A DNA stretch of 64,000 nt from Atherinomorus stipes (GCA_023101725.1 JALJCO010003433.1:186001-250000); one strand, 5' to 3'; shown: positions 1 to 14,555, counted from the first letter of the stretch. Numbers and translations are program-made. The notes: generated from the letters alone by a model not told the origin.

Positions 1-1105
1 GGACAGCCACACATAAATTTCAGGGAAGCTATTAGCGAGCCAGGCTGCAGGATGATGTTGCATTATCTTGCAGCATCTGAGAGCAAACAGGCCGAGTAGT
101 AATGCGTGCCACAGAGGGACTAAACGAAGGGCTTTAACATCGACCAGCTCAGCAGAAGATTTTCATAAAAGCATTCTCGTGTTTCCCATTATCAATAAAC
201 TCCAGCATCACATGGCACGATGCAGCACTGGACGTTGGGAGCGCTGCTAAGCCTGCTCTCTGCCTTTATTGATCTCACACAAACACTGCACTGCTACATT
301 AGAGCGGGACCACTAACAACGTTACACAAGTCCCGCTGGACATCACCACAACTGCTCTCATACCTTCTTCTCTTCCTCTCCGACTTCGGATGCAAAAGCA
401 ACACACAAAGCCTGATGCACTTTACGTTTCATTTCAGCAAATTAAATAATTAATAGGATTCCTGTGTAATTCTGTATCTCACTTGCTTTGTATCAGTTTA
501 TCTAATTGGTTTAAAATCACATCTTCAAAATGAATCAGGGAGGAAAAAAGTGGGAAAAGGATGCATTTAGCTTGCATGAAGTGCTGTCAAATAACAGACA
601 ATAGAACAGTCATTTCTTTGTCAAGTGAGTTGACAAGCAAAGAAAAACTCAGCTTGGGTCAAAGTTCAAGTATGAAACAGGTCACGGACTGAGATAAGAC
701 ACATGCTAACAGCTTAAAAAGAGTCAAACTGAAGGATTTTAAAAACTTGGAGGAGTTTTATGAGTTCCTGTTGACTAAAATGACAGTTTTGTGGGTACAC
801 ACATGGCAGCCGTTTCCTACAAGTCGTTTCATCTCTGCAGAAGAGGCCACACTGAACAGATGAAAGTGAATCCAATGTGTTTGAATGAACGTTCACAGCT
901 TCATCGCAGCAACAAGCAACCACAGAGGTTTCCATTAAAGTGTGACCACAGAAGAGGAAATGTTATTCTTTGCTGGAGGGGATAAACTTTGCACCAACAA
1001 ATAAAGAGACAGTGTCTGAAAACGGAGAGCAAAAACAGACAGATTCCTAATTACAGCAAGAATGAGCACAGAGTCAGTGGTAAACATAACCTCATAACCC
1101 TGTCA

Positions 1106-1152
<47 letters not shown>

Positions 1153-1700
1153 CAGAGGGGAAAAGGAAGTTTCAGCTATCTCTGCATCTGCCTCACACAT
1201 TCACTTACAACAAAGATAAAGACAGTATGGTTACATCTGAACAGAACCAGACCAAGATACAGAACCATATGTCCCCTTCAACAAGAAGATCAAAGCCCAG
1301 ACTCATATCTTACCTCATGACTTTACATAAATGCTCACATAAACATTCCTGAAGTCACACTAAAAAGGACTTGATTCTACACCAAACTTCTAGTAAACAT
1401 TTCTATTTCTTTGTTGTTGAGGGAAAAGATCTGGCTGTTTTTAATGAATAAGTGTTAAAATTCTGGATGATGCAGCCAAAGAGGAGCAGATGAGGAGCAA
1501 AAAAGAAGTGAGGAGTCTAGAAGTCTTGTGATGTGAACTGTCTGTAGGTCACACATTCCCAATCTTCTCATTTGCTGCCCTACTTCATGTGCAGCAGAGC
1601 AGTGACTGCCTAAACTTTTTGGTTTTCATATTAAAGGTGAACATATAAGTTACATATGAGTTATTTATGCTCAAACTCTACAGCGGGGAGAAGTTGGGGA
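1..1700. other. gene-free stretch
   Basis: Short frames only, none with splice logic or recognisable protein similarity. Apart from the CA repeat at 1108 I see nothing. Confidence 0.7.
1108..1150. repeat. (CA)n microsatellite
   Basis: Uninterrupted CA dinucleotides, 43 bases. Confidence 0.98.
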
Positions 1701-1872
1701 GCAACATTCCTGTTGGGGACGTCCCGTCTTCCTCCAGCGGGACGCTGACAAAAGACCGATCCAGCCCGGGCGCAAAATGTGACTATGGATCCGTTTTCTG
1801 AATTCACTCGACAACAGTGAACACACTGCCAGGAAAAACTATCAAACCACATGGTATCTGTACAGTATGTCG

Positions 1873-1890
1873 GTGTGTGTGTGTGTGTGT
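1873..1890. repeat. (GT)n microsatellite
   Basis: Nine GT units followed by ATACACACA, giving a small inverted dinucleotide structure. Confidence 0.95.
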
Positions 1891-2039
1891 ATACACACAG
1901 TGGCAGAGTAAACTAGAGTTAGTTAAGCCTCTTAGGAAATCACGCTCTCTGACCAGCTCCACGGCGCTGCGCTTCAACTGTCTAAACGGCAGCAACAGAC
2001 AGCAAAAACAGCCTTTAAGAGTCAGCTTCGTGTACTTAC

Positions 2040-2372
2040 ATGGTTTTCAGAGTAGGGTGGTATTCCAACAAGGCAAAAGGCAACTCCATTCATTGGACAG
2101 CAGAAACTGTTGGGCTGCAACAAGGAGACGCAGGTTTGTTGCTGCACAGGCGGCAGCGCAGGCAGGCGGAGGGCTCCGAGAGTAACAATGCTCCGGCCAA
2201 ACACAAACTTATAGCTTCAACACTTTTCCAGTTTCCTTCCGCTTAAAAGAAGAAAAAAAATCCAACTCTGTTCCCGTTGTTTCGGGACGTCCAGTGCGCT
2301 GCCCCCCACCTCCTCCTCCTCTTCTACTTCTTCCGCCAGACCGCATCAGTTGTGCATTTCTAAATCCCCTGT

Positions 2373-2419
<47 letters not shown>

Positions 2420-2480
2420 TGTGAGCGCGCGCTCGGCCTGCCTGGAAAAATTACTGCAGCAGCGTCAAAACACGCGGCCA
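2040..2480 (-). promoter_or_regulatory. CpG-rich region with possible leftward first exon
   Basis: CpG density rises between about 1700 and 2500 (gagcgcgcgctcgg at 2424-2437, acacgcggccacgc at 2471-2484). On the minus strand a consensus donor CAT|gtaagt ends at 2040, so a noncoding first exon of a gene extending off the left edge is plausible. No protein evidence supports it. A 42-bp GT repeat lies inside. Confidence 0.3.
2375..2416. repeat. (GT)n microsatellite in CpG-rich region
   Basis: 21 GT units directly beside GAGCGCGCGCTC; alternating purine-pyrimidine sequence of this kind can adopt Z-DNA. Confidence 0.98.
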
Positions 2481-2570
2481 CGCAGGAAGTGAGGAGAACC
2501 AGCCTTCACTGTAAAACCCAGAATGGAGGAATGTGTGAGTTTCTCGGGAGGGCATGAATGAAAACATGAC

Positions 2571-5500
2571 TGGAAAGCTTTGGCGAACATTAGAGGAGTC
2601 GTTTCTCACGGATTTTTTTTTGTCTAGCAAAAAACTCTAATTTTAGACACGTAGGCTACAAAAACAGAAAGCTGATGGGGTTATTTCAACTTACGTTCAG
2701 TCACTGGAAACTGGATCAGAATCAGGGTTATTGTGGAAAATAAACACTCTGAGGCTCTTTAAATGCTTTTTAATATCCATTTGTGCTCCTGCTACAATAA
2801 GCCTTCAGAACCGGAACTGGTAGTTACAAACTGTAGGCCTATATCGGTAAACTTGACGCTAGTGTAAAGCTGGGATGAGGGTGCGTTAGATAAAACTGTG
2901 CGCTCCGCCCTGTAAACCCGCAGCGTGCGGGCTCCCTCTGGCTGCGCCTAAACGTTTGTATGCCGCCAACAAACCCAGCGCAGCAGAGGGCAGCCCACTG
3001 AGGAGAACCCTTACACAGGAAAAAAAGTAGGTTTTTAACCACACAGTTAAAAATGGTGCAACAGTTAAGTCTTTAAGAAGCAGATACATGTAATGAAATT
3101 ATGCACTTTTTTTTTTTTACATCATCACTGTGAAGCTATTTCGCACTGATGCAGTGTTTACGCTTGAATTATAACATTTAAAGCTGTTTTTGTTTGTTTG
3201 AATGTTTTTAACATAGATTCATGAGGAGGATTAACTGAATTGAACATTGTTAAAGACATAAAAAGAGACTCCCAGATATCTGAATGTTTCTAATGTAGAG
3301 GTAGTTAGGGTTTACCTCTTATGTAAAGACATACCCTGAGCTTAAAAACGTTTTTCATTGTTATAAGAGTTGCATTAAATTTAATTATATGATATATTCA
3401 CAATGGGCTATATAAGATTAATACAAATTCTGGAGGACTTAACTCGGATTCAGGCAGTAGGCAGTCCTGTCTGTTAAAAAACAAACTTATTTCACAGGAA
3501 GAATCACTTTACAGGCTCATACCCTGAAAAACTGTAAAAAAAAAAAAAAAAAAATCTGCAAAAAATCTACTGGCAAAGAAAAATATGCTTTATTTTATAG
3601 TTATGTCAAAACTTAGTCACTAAATTTTTATTTATTTTTTTATTCCATAGAAGTTTGAAATGTATTTGATGAATAGCCTTCTGAGCTGCAGCATCTCATT
3701 TTCAAGGGACCTGGTGACTATTTATAAGAGTGAATAGTGACTATTCGTCTCTGTAAATGTTTTCAAAACCCACATGTAAGCACTTATGGATATTTTTTTC
3801 AGTTTTGGGTTTGTTTTTAATTTGATCTAACGAGACACTGAAAATCATTCTTGCGTTTTTCTAAAGCCAAAAGTATTCAAAAGTTTTCTTTTGTGTGACC
3901 AATGTTCAAAAATTTAAAAAAAAATATTGTCACTGTTTCATGGAAAACTTAAAAATAGCTAAAAGAGCAAACATTTGTGTATGAGATGTGACAACAATTA
4001 GACCAGCTTATCATCTTGTACTAGTTACACAGAAGAAATACCTCAAATCTTTGACATACTGCTAAAGAAATGAAGTGTATAATACATTATTACTGTATAA
4101 GTCAACAAAGAATTTTGTAGTTAGTGTGACTCATGATAAACACATGCCCTTAACAGAAAACGGTTGAACAATGACTGAAAACAGTTCATTGAAAAATGCC
4201 TGAGTTCTTTCCACCCAGACAGAATAGAAAATAGATACGTTCTCGGAAAAGTGATGACAGACTTGTATTTTTAGCTGCATTGGCTACAGATAAATACTGA
4301 CCATGTAAATCAATGGACGCGCAGTCAGGGGAAGCTTACTCATCAGCAGGAAAGGAACTTCAGACTGCTGCCAAGAAGTTACACTACGTTATATACATAT
4401 AATATCCACGGCTGCTATATCATAATAGGAAGCGAGTCTGGATCTGAGCTTGAACCTGAAGAAAAGGGAAAAGATAAAGATGTGGAAACATGGCCCTGGT
4501 TTTATCTGCTGTGGTGGCTCAAAGCTGGGGGCCCATGTGGCTACTATTACCCTGAGAGGTATCAGAGCCACTTCAAAAGCCTAGCTGCCTATGGGGAAAC
4601 AATCTGCAGTCATAGAGGGAAAAAGGAGCTTACAGGAGTCTTCCCACGCCAAGATTTGCAGCTGCCAAGTTAGCCTTCATCTCAACATGTCTGCTGTGTC
4701 TGCTCACCCTCTCGTAACGGCCTCCAAATTCTGCTTCCGGCCTTCTCCGAGACACAAAATCCCTGCCAGGGGCTTACAGGGAGACATCTTCGAAAGTCAG
4801 AGGTATACGACCCTCACTTATCTCCCATTTGACGCAGATAATTACCATGTGTGGCCTGAATCCCCTTTCAGGTTACACATACAGTGAGGCCAAAGTGGTA
4901 TCTGTGAATCCCAGATCGTCTGGAAATCCACCGTGGCAGAGGGAGAGCCTGGAGAGACTTAGCAGGGGTATCCTGGTCTTAAGGTCGGAGAGGAGGGCAG
5001 ATGGTCTCTGCAACTAAGAAGGGCAACAATGCAAACGGTGGGACTCTGAGAGCTTTCTTCAGAGTGAGGGGTGTCACAGCTGGACATTTTATATCCTCTC
5101 TGACCTGGATCTGAGTCTGCAGCCTCTCGGGCTTTTTTCTGCAGCCAATGTGTTTTCTATTCCAGCAGAGGGAGGGATAAATCAGTCTGTGCCCTGGCAC
5201 TTTTCTGTGGGAAGAATGATCTTATGTCAGTGCTCTCCTCCTGCGTGAGGGTTTGCCTGCATCTCTGTAATTGCATGCAGATACAGGCTCATGCTACACA
5301 TCACTTTTCCTGTCTGGCGAGCAGAATGGGCCTTCTATTATTGATGGTTGCTGGTCATCTGAGAGTGAGAGGTGCAGAGTGAGGAAGGAGATTTCTGCAT
5401 TTTATGAGTCAAATCTGAGCAGATAAGGGAGCGTATTTCACAAAGGTGTTTTATCCAGCTGAAATATGCGAGGTTTTTTATCTGATGTCGTAAACTGCAC

Positions 5501-7430
5501 TTGAGAGCTTTCAGGACTCTGTCTTCTTGCTGTCTCTGGGTCAGCTCTATTCTCTGACACACAGCCTCAGGCGTTGGGTATGCCCCTTTGATTGACTGGC
5601 TAAGCCTCCGATCTGAGGTTGATGTGAGGTGACTCGCTCCAATCTTCTTCCCTTGAGGGCCGGCTGAGGATGAGCAGGAAGCATTCAGTCTCCCTTCAGT
5701 CATTACATAATCACACACGCAGCCTGGCGCCTTGTAGGCCGAACCATAAACAACCATCATCCCATTTACTCACTCCATTGGGTGTCCCTCCACCTCACTC
5801 TTCTGGCCTCGCTCGGACCAGCAGTCCAGCCGGGGTGGGGAGAAGTGCCGAGGCTTCAGAGGAGGAAGAAACGGTGGGTGGGCATCCCTAATACCATTCT
5901 AGGCCACTTCACAGAGCCTAGTATGCTACTATTAATTGTGGTCACTCCATTTATCCCGAGTCAACCCGCCTCCAAGGCTTCTGCTCCCTCATTCTTTCGT
6001 GTCTCCTCTGTTTCACTCCACTTCCCTCAAGTTATTGAGTATGTCCTTTCAGTAAATGTCTGCCAGCCCCTCTGCACACACATACTTGCAGTGAAAGGAG
6101 TGTAGCTGCCACAACTTTTCAACATCATTCACTTTAAGCCCCTGCACAGTCCGTAACACTCGGCTCTCTGTTAGTTAGACTACACTATCCCTCTACTTGA
6201 TACTGCTGAGTTTAATGAAGGTGCTTGGGAGATTTTCTTACAGCTAAGAGCAAAATGGACATAGTGTTTAAATCCTGCCAAGCTCTAGTATCAACTTCTC
6301 TCCCTCTGATCTAATATAATGAGCAGACTTGTATCTGTCTTCATCTTAAATGGAATAAGAAGCTGATTAACACCGTCTGGGCCCCATGATATAAAATGTG
6401 TTTGGCGAAAGCTGCAAGTGGTCAGTCAGAATTAGAATCTGGGGAAACGTGACTACACGTGCGCAAATGCTCAAGCTTATAAGTACCGTTCAGCTGCTTA
6501 TTTCTGAGCATGTATGAACACATACATAACGCATAAGATTGAGATGTGGATGTCAAAGCAGCGTGAAGGAGAGATTTGGATATTTATGTGACAGAGATGA
6601 AGATATGTGAGGGATTCTGCTGAGTGCTTGTGTCTGGCTGCCTGTTGACATGGAGGCCTCTGTGGCACTCCTTTGAAGGGGGTTGTGGGAAGGTTGAGGG
6701 GGAGAGCGGCAATCCCAGTCTTGCGTGGATTCCAGCCAGAGCTGTAAATTCCCCCCTCCCCTGCTCTGACAGAGGAGCCCTCTTTGTCTGGGCCGGACAA
6801 CTGGCACGAGAGGAGGAAGCAGCTGACTAGTCAGCTCAGACGGGAAAAAAGGCGTTACAACGGGACTCCACAGGCAAACACAATCCTGGGCCAGAAGTTT
6901 AGATTGCCATGTGAATTTTTTAGAAACAAGTTTAGAGACATTCTAATAGCTTGATCTCGAGTCCTGAGGATGCTTCCCAGTTATTCTTTTTGTGATGCCA
7001 AAGTCTTACAAATTAATTTCATTATCATTAGATTAGAAATCTGATTACTGCCCCAGCTAAAAACAAGTAATTTATACTATACTGTTCATCTCTGCTTTTA
7101 GATTGGGAGTGTCCATCTATTTTTCTGTTATTACATAAACTGATTAAATTCCTTGACTTGTGTAATCCATCACAGTCTATATGAATTATATTGTGCAATT
7201 ACCACTAAGTGGTAATTCAATTAGAAAGCTTCTCAATTTGCAAAGTGTATGCAACTTGGATCAAACTGCATAAAGTATATTTATTCAGTCACATAACGTT
7301 TCCTTGTACAGGGATAGTTATTTACAGTAGACTGAGCCAATGCAACATACCCCAGTGCAGCTGGCTCAAGCTGGTCTGCAGGGCTTATTACTAGACAGGA
7401 GTTTTAGGTAAAAAAAAAAAATAGTCAGAA
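2571..7430. other. gene-free stretch
   Basis: Contains A and T runs and moderately GC-rich sequence at 4.5-6.8 kb. The longest frame (140 codons, minus, 5338-5760) has no domain-like composition. No gene, RNA or transposon is recognised. Confidence 0.65.
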
Positions 7431-7431
7431 A

Positions 7432-7550
7432 AGCTGTATCTCAGGGGGTGTAATGGTCATCCTTCAGTCAGAAGATTGCTGATTCAACCCCATGCTACCT
7501 CATTTGACCTTGGGCAAGATGCCAAACACATTGAATTGCAAGTCAGTTTG
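7432..7550 (+). repeat. tRNA-derived SINE fragment
   Basis: A box-A-like TATCTCAGGGGGTGTAATGG, a box-B-like GCTGATTCAACCCC, then CCTTGGGCAAGATGC, a hallmark phrase of a widespread teleost SINE. It is truncated after about 120 bp. Confidence 0.5.
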
Positions 7551-7559
7551 GATAGAAGT

Positions 7560-10500
7560 GAATATAATTTAACTAAAAATGGCTTAAAGGCATAGTTTCA
7601 TTAAAAATGTCTATCTATTGCACAACAGCCCATGTCATGTGTGATCAGTTTGGATTTTTGTAGTTTTCAGTGTCATTTTACCCTATGTTCTAAAATAACA
7701 TCCTCCTTTTACCACTAAGCCACCCTTCATCACTTAGCATGCCTTTTTGATTGTGTAAAATTAGTTACTAAAAGCTTAGGATGCATAAAAATCTGCATTT
7801 TGCCATTTATAAGCCGTACGATGAGAGAATGCTGACTTATGTCTTTGCCTATTCCCTCATCTCTTCATATGCAAATTAGCATCATGGCCATTAACACCAC
7901 GTAATGACAGCTCAGCTAAAATCTTGTCCTGCAACCACAGTTTATCAACTATACTGTTTCTAAAGGAATCCAATGTGATATCAGTCTTTGGCTTGTGAAT
8001 CATAAATATCCAGCATTTTGGCCGACACTATCCGTTTTTTGAAAACTGAGTGGATTTGATTTGATTTGGATTTGTGGAAACTTTACTGGCACATTTGGTT
8101 AAGTGTAAATTTTCATATGACATGCGCAATGTTTTTCTCATACACGCTTTCATACAAATGGTGGCAGAGCTGTTGTGAGGAGAAAATAGGGATTTGGTGT
8201 CTCATCCAAGGACCTTTCAACCAGTGAAGGGACTGAGATTGGAACCGTTTATGATTGAAGGCAGTACAGCCCTGAAGCATGCCTGCTTTAACATCTGTTT
8301 TATTCTAAATGGGGCCATAATTTACAAAATGTGCTTTATAAAAGCAGAAATTAGCAAGAAATAGCATTGAGAAATCTTTCCTTGGGTAAATATAATGGCG
8401 AAAAATGACTTCTGAATACAATTCTGCATAAGTAAAGTTTTTATGCATCCAAAGGAGTCCCCACCCCCACCACCAGCTTGTTTGCAGACAACGTGGCTTC
8501 AAGACAAATAATAATTGAATAATAATTGATAACAAATAATAATTGAGCTAATTTTTAACACTCAGACTTTATGTACAGTGTAGACAATATGCACATATTC
8601 AGTTGTCAAAAATCAACTGGGGAACATCTGAGAAGGTTTTAGCAGAGACTCTGACACTGAGCTGATACTGTATTACACATGCATGCAGATAATGTGAACC
8701 CTTCACCTGTTGGGAAAAAGTTAATTAAGTATTCATAAGGGTTTATGTTTGTTAAACCTTGTTTACAATCCACAGCTCTGACAACAGTCCTGTTCTGCTT
8801 GTAATGAGGTCTTCATCTTAGTTGCAGATTAAATCCTGGATGTTGAGACTGTCATTCAAACACTATCATTCCCAAAGTTGTTAACTCCAACACAGCAGCT
8901 CAACCAGCCTGAAAATCATATAAAACAACCAAATAAGAAATAAGAAAAGTTTCAAGATTAGTAGTTTGGTCAGAAGAAAACTGTACAGGAAATTAAAAAT
9001 GAAGATTTACAGCTGATTGTTTTTGTGCACATGTTCAGGAAGGGAACTTTCATCATATTAGCTGAACAGTTTTTCCTCTTTTTCCTCCTGCCTTTGCTCC
9101 TCCACAAGTCCTCTGTTAACCTATTGACCTTTTTTTTTAAGTCACTGCTTCATTTCACTGTAATCTCCTCTCAGCAAGAAGCCGCCTTACTCATTACGAA
9201 CATCAACAAGCCAGTGAACTCTAAATCTTTTAAGAAATAGGCAGGTTACAGCTCTGGCTGTTGGTGAGGGTGTTGCTGTATGCTGTGCACCATGCTGGAG
9301 AGAATGACTAACTTCAGTCAAAACACTTGTGTGAGCCAAAGCCTACCAGCAGCCAGTGAATAAGCTCGTTTACCACTTCCTACTGTACATGATTCAGTTT
9401 CCACAACTGATAACAGCCACTTGCATCAACATCTGTTGAAAGATAATATTTCACTGCATAAAGTCTTTTATTAGAACTGTTCCAACACAGTTTAAGTCTT
9501 ATCTTTCTGTACAAGCTGATAGACTATCTCATCCCCAAACATGAACTCCTGAGCCTCCACGCCATCCAGTTTTCTTTCTGGTGTAGAAACCAGTTGTAAC
9601 ATGGAGCAAACACTCATGCGGGAGAGTTTGAGATAAAGGAACAAAAAGAAGGAAGTACCCCAAGACTAACAATGAGCATATAAAGGTGTCACAATATGCA
9701 CAATGACCACTGATTCATCCATTCAGTTTCTCCAGGTTATCTGCATCAGTTAGTCCTCAAAGCTCCTGACAAACACAAAAATCAGCAACAAGTGAATCAC
9801 ATTCAGGGAATTCCACTGTTTCTATAAATATCTGATATTACTATAAATGCTTGGCACACATTCTTCAAAAGACATCCCCCGTAGGCAGTACCCCAGTCCA
9901 CCTTTTCTCTTCCCCTAAGCCTCCTCCTAGAGACAGAGAGGGAAAACAAACAGTGTCTCATGGTTCCAGAAGCAGCTCAGTGGGTTTCCTTCCTGCTGCC
10001 CTCCACTTCACAGTACAGCCTCTTTACCTTTCACAGCTCCACTTCCTGATGAGGCGAGACAATGGAAATGAGCTCCAAAGAGCTTTTCAAGACACATTTG
10101 GGAAACAGTCCTTTGATATCAGCTAAAATGTTTACATTAGACTTACTGGCTGGTCACTGATGAGACAGGGACATCCTCAAATAACTCAAATAACCAAGAA
10201 AATTAGTTGACTATTAATAGATTGGTAGGCATGTTTCCTGAATACACACACCCACACACATACACACAAAAAAGACAATTGAAAGATGTCATAATCCTTT
10301 GGTGATACTTTTGGGAAATGCCTCTCACTGATCACACCACCTCAGATCGGACTATTTATGGTTACTTCAGGATAGATACTTGCTTATTATGTAAGATATT
10401 TCTTTGATGTGGTGGTTAAGATAAAGTTGGAAAGATACGATGAATGCCATAAAAAAACAATGATTACCATTATCATTGTTATTTACTTTAATATTAATAC

Positions 10501-10690
10501 ATCTATCCAAAGATAGATGGGCTTTTCCTCTCAAATTCATGTCACTTAGTAATATGGATCCATTTCTTGCATCTTGGGGCAACAATTTTACTGAGCAAAC
10601 AGAAGTCTTGTCTAGAGGCAACAGGGACACAGTGGACAGAGTGGAAACATGCATTGCAGTCACACTAATCCATGTTCCTTAGAATGCACA
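7560..10690. other. gene-free stretch
   Basis: AT-rich intergenic DNA; no recognisable feature besides short simple repeats. Confidence 0.65.
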
Positions 10691-10699
10691 ATATAATCA

Positions 10700-11470
10700 G
10701 CCCCCTATCAGTATAGGCCTATATCGGCCTTAAAACTGAGTATTGGACATCAACCACCCTTCCGATATTTACCGATATTTAACCAATCAGCCTGCTGTTT
10801 CCAAAGTTAAAAAAAAAACAAAAACTTTTCCTTCCTCTGCTTCTTCTTCTTCAAAAACTTCTTTTTTACAGACTTTAAAACTTCTAAAGACTAGTGATAG
10901 GAAAAACATCGATACACTGAAATATTGCAATGTTTTCATATGCTGATATAATTTTTAAATGTGGTATTGATCTATTTTACTCATGAATTCTTGCGTTTTT
11001 CATCGTCCTGTTATGAAATCTGACGAGAATTCACAAAAATTTTGAGATATTTTCATTATGCTGATATTATATTGACATTTAAAAATGCAGTATCAATCTA
11101 TTGTACTATTGAAATCTCGTGATATTTCATCATTCTGTAATGAAATCTCACGAGAATTCACGAAATACCATGAGATCTTGTAACAAAACGATGAAATCTA
11201 GCAAGATTTGTAAGTAAAATAGATTGATACCACGTTTTTAAATATTGATTTGATTTTGGCATATGAAAATATCACGATATTTCAGCATATTAATAATTTT
11301 TCCCACTCCTGTTTTTTCAAAGTGTCAGAAATGGAAAACAAAACTGCTATTTGCAATGACTACTTATTTTTTCTTCAGCTTTAATATTGGCATCGATATT
11401 GGTTATCGGCCACATGAGTTTTGATTTATCGGCATATTGGATATCGGCCTGAAAACTGATATTATTCTAT
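10700..11470. mobile_element. nested hAT-like elements rich in ATATCGGC and ACGAGATTTC words
   Basis: The outer ends carry CTATATCGGCCTTAAAACTGA and, inverted, ATATCGGCCTGAAAACTGAT. Inside is a second inverted-repeat element (10891-11311) whose arms share GGTATTGATCTATTTTAC and its complement over about 95 bp, with ends TAGTGATAGGAAAAA and CAGGAGTGGGAAAAA. No transposase frame is seen. Confidence 0.6.
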
Positions 11471-11825
11471 CTATACTATCTTTAGAATGAAAAACAAAAA
11501 TCACCCTATCATTAAGATGAGAAATTTGAGGAAATATGGGAGTGGGGTAGGTTTCCTTGAAACGTCCCTTTTTTGTTTGAATTTTTTTGCTTACATTTTC
11601 AGTACTTCGTGTCTATAAACAAAACAAACAAAAAAAGAAATTACAATAAAACAAAACATAATATATCCAAAAATGTAAACCTTTTTTCTTTCCGTTTAAT
11701 CATCATTTTTCTCCACCCCAATTTATTTGGATTTGAGGCTGTTGTATTGTAATGTTTTATTTTCTTGCAGCTTTCTTGGCGAGGACTCTCATTAGAAAAA
11801 TATTTTCATACAAAACTGAGCTGAA

Positions 11826-11859
11826 ATAATAATAACAATAATAATAATAATAATAATAT
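11826..11859. repeat. (AAT)n microsatellite
   Basis: AAT trinucleotides with one AAC interruption. Confidence 0.9.
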
Positions 11860-14555
11860 AAAAATGATAAATAAACAGTTTAAAAAATGGTCTAATTTTC
11901 TAAATACACAGCACTTATGTGCGTTTCATTGCATCATCCAGAACACAGAACTCATTTTAATATCCATGCATCATCTTGTAATGAGATAAATCTTCAGGCC
12001 TTAATACAGGACCTTATGGCCAGTAAGCACGTGTGGTGCAACACAAGCTTTAAACTACACCTCTGATAGAATATACAGTAAACTGAATAATCCTGTTCGC
12101 CCGAGGGGATCATATCCTAATCCCAGGGTTTCTCCGTCCTTAAAACTGAGAGATAAGTTTGTCTAGACATGGCCTTAAAACAGGGTGTTCTCCTTTTGGA
12201 GGACAGAAGGCTGCAGGAGAGGAACGCTTTGGTAGATTTTTAACCTTCACAAAGGACCAAAGTTTCCAAAAGTGAGAACCAAAAGAAACATTTGGTTCTC
12301 ACATCCTAAATGCTGCAGTCAGTCACATGAAATTACAATTAAACTATAGACTTCATAATGTAAAAGAAACCGCAGACAAAGATAAGAACTGGCACTGCTC
12401 ACCGCTATAACCTTTAAATACAGACTGTTCACACTAATTACAAGGGACTGTCAAAACTCATATGAAGAGTTTAAAGAGAAATAAAATGTTGACTAATACA
12501 CATATATTTGAGTTCAACAATAAAAGAATGGAAAAAATGAGGGAAAGCATTAAGTTTCAGTAAATAAAATTGTGTTTTATACAAGGCTGCGAGTCCTGAG
12601 AGGATTATCCATGTTGTGTGGAATTATTCAGAAATGTGCGTTGTCATCAAGGTTAAAAGCAATATAAGCAAACATCTTCTTATTGTAGTATGAATTCTGT
12701 GAAAAGATGACCATCTGTCCCCGTGCTGCTCGCTGCACAGATTTCCACAAACAGTTAATCCTCAATCCTCCTGATATAGATAGAAACTGAGCCACAGTTG
12801 CATCTGGATGCCACAAGGGGGCTCAGCATGTTCAGAAGGTGTGGGGAATTAAATATTAACTTTTGCTCATATGAGGCAAGCTTTCATTTTATCCAAATCT
12901 GTGGGATTTAAAATGTAAACTGAGTGCAAAATATGTAAAACATGAGGCAGAGGAGCAGATAAAGGAACAGAATGTTCTCCCAGGACATCCGCTTAAACAT
13001 TTAATATCTTTTGATGTACAAGCTGGGTTAACACAGTCAGAGTGAATGGCAGAGAAAGATGGGACAAAATGATGATGATGCTCAAAACAAGGGCACCAGT
13101 TTGTAAAATAGGCCAAGGGGTCAGTGGCACATGGAGCTCTGTTCATTACTGACACACAGCTGTGATGCACGTTAACAGCAGGGCATATGTGAGGCCAGTT
13201 TAATGATCAAAGTTATGAAACCGGAGGCATCAGTCACACAGCTGTTAGTCACACTCTGACATCTTCACACAGACACTGATGTCGACTACTGGAAGACTAA
13301 AGTAGTGGGAGGTTGAAAAAGAAAAACACTGCTGGAGTTGAGGTAGAAATACTCCAAACAAGCCTGTTAAAGTGAATTGGACTCGATAGCAAACATTCTC
13401 CTAATTGGACGGCTGCCTCATGCTACCGATAAAACTCATCCCTCGGTTTTGTTCTGTTTATCCCACTTCATCCCGTGTCATCATCCCAGATATCCCAGAC
13501 ATGGTTCTGACTGATGCAAAGTGCTGCTGACAGGAAGAGCTTTAACCAGCCTGGCTGACCTCTGACCCTCGTGAGAGAATGCCCCTCCACTGCCATCTGC
13601 ATTAAAGAACACTGAGGTAAAGGTCCGAAGCAGTTGTCTCAAGCTAGATAGAGATGTTTACTTCCAGGAGACGAGTGTCCTAGTTTCTTTACAGAACAAT
13701 CTGCCCATTGTTTTCCTGCAGGCATCTGCCAATTGGTTATTGCCCACATCACAATCCAATAGAGGCTGATACAAGACAACGAACCCTGCACTAACATTCT
13801 TCACATGCAACTTTAAATGACATTTCACATGATGAGCTGAGCTGGCAATCTCTCATCAGTGCTTGCTCAAGTTTCCTCCTGCTCAGGCAAAAAGACAATT
13901 TTGCAGAAATGAGAGTGTATAAAAACAGCAGATGAGGGATCCTGCAGTCATGCATTAAAAATACCACACTGATGCAGATGTAGTATTTAAGCCTGATGCC
14001 TTTATCTTGATGGAATAGTGTTGAGTGATGTTTTTCTTGCACGGCAGAGCAGCATGAATGCCTTTAATCTATTACAGTGACATTTTAATGGTGTCCAGGG
14101 TCAATCACAAAGTCCCAGAGCCCAACGTCCCACTTATATCCCCGGAGACTTCTGAGTGTTTAATTCTCACCACATACAAAACCAGTTTAAAAACCCTACA
14201 TACCAGCTATAGCTTGCTTAAATTTCATGATAATTCCCTTTTTCCTTGTGCAAAACTAGCTATCAGGTCAGAGAGACTGCAGAAATATGTTTATTTGGAT
14301 GCAAATGAGATACAAAATGCAGCATTTAAGTGTCTACCACTATGGAAGATGGGGTAAGAAATTCTTAAGAGTACAAAGTTTGAAAGGCCAAAGGCAGGGG
14401 GGCTCAGGGTGTCCTGGGTGGGGCCTCAGATTAGACCACCTGTTCCACACTCATTCTTTTCCTTTATCCGTCCCTCTTGCACACTTGCCTCTTTCCACAT
14501 TCCCTCTCACTATCTCGTTTGTAACTTAAGAAGACCCTTTCTTCTCTAATGCACA

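Noticed and set aside
1108..1150. CRISPR-like or satellite array at dinucleotide repeats
   Set aside because: Plain CA microsatellite; there is no spacer-repeat structure anywhere in the window.
5338..5760. 140-codon minus-strand frame
   Set aside because: No recognisable domain, unremarkable codon pattern, no flanking splice signals of quality; consistent with chance in a GC-balanced stretch.
8150..8290. Possible second SINE fragment
   Set aside because: Only a weak box-B-like phrase; no A box or diagnostic tail, so not called.
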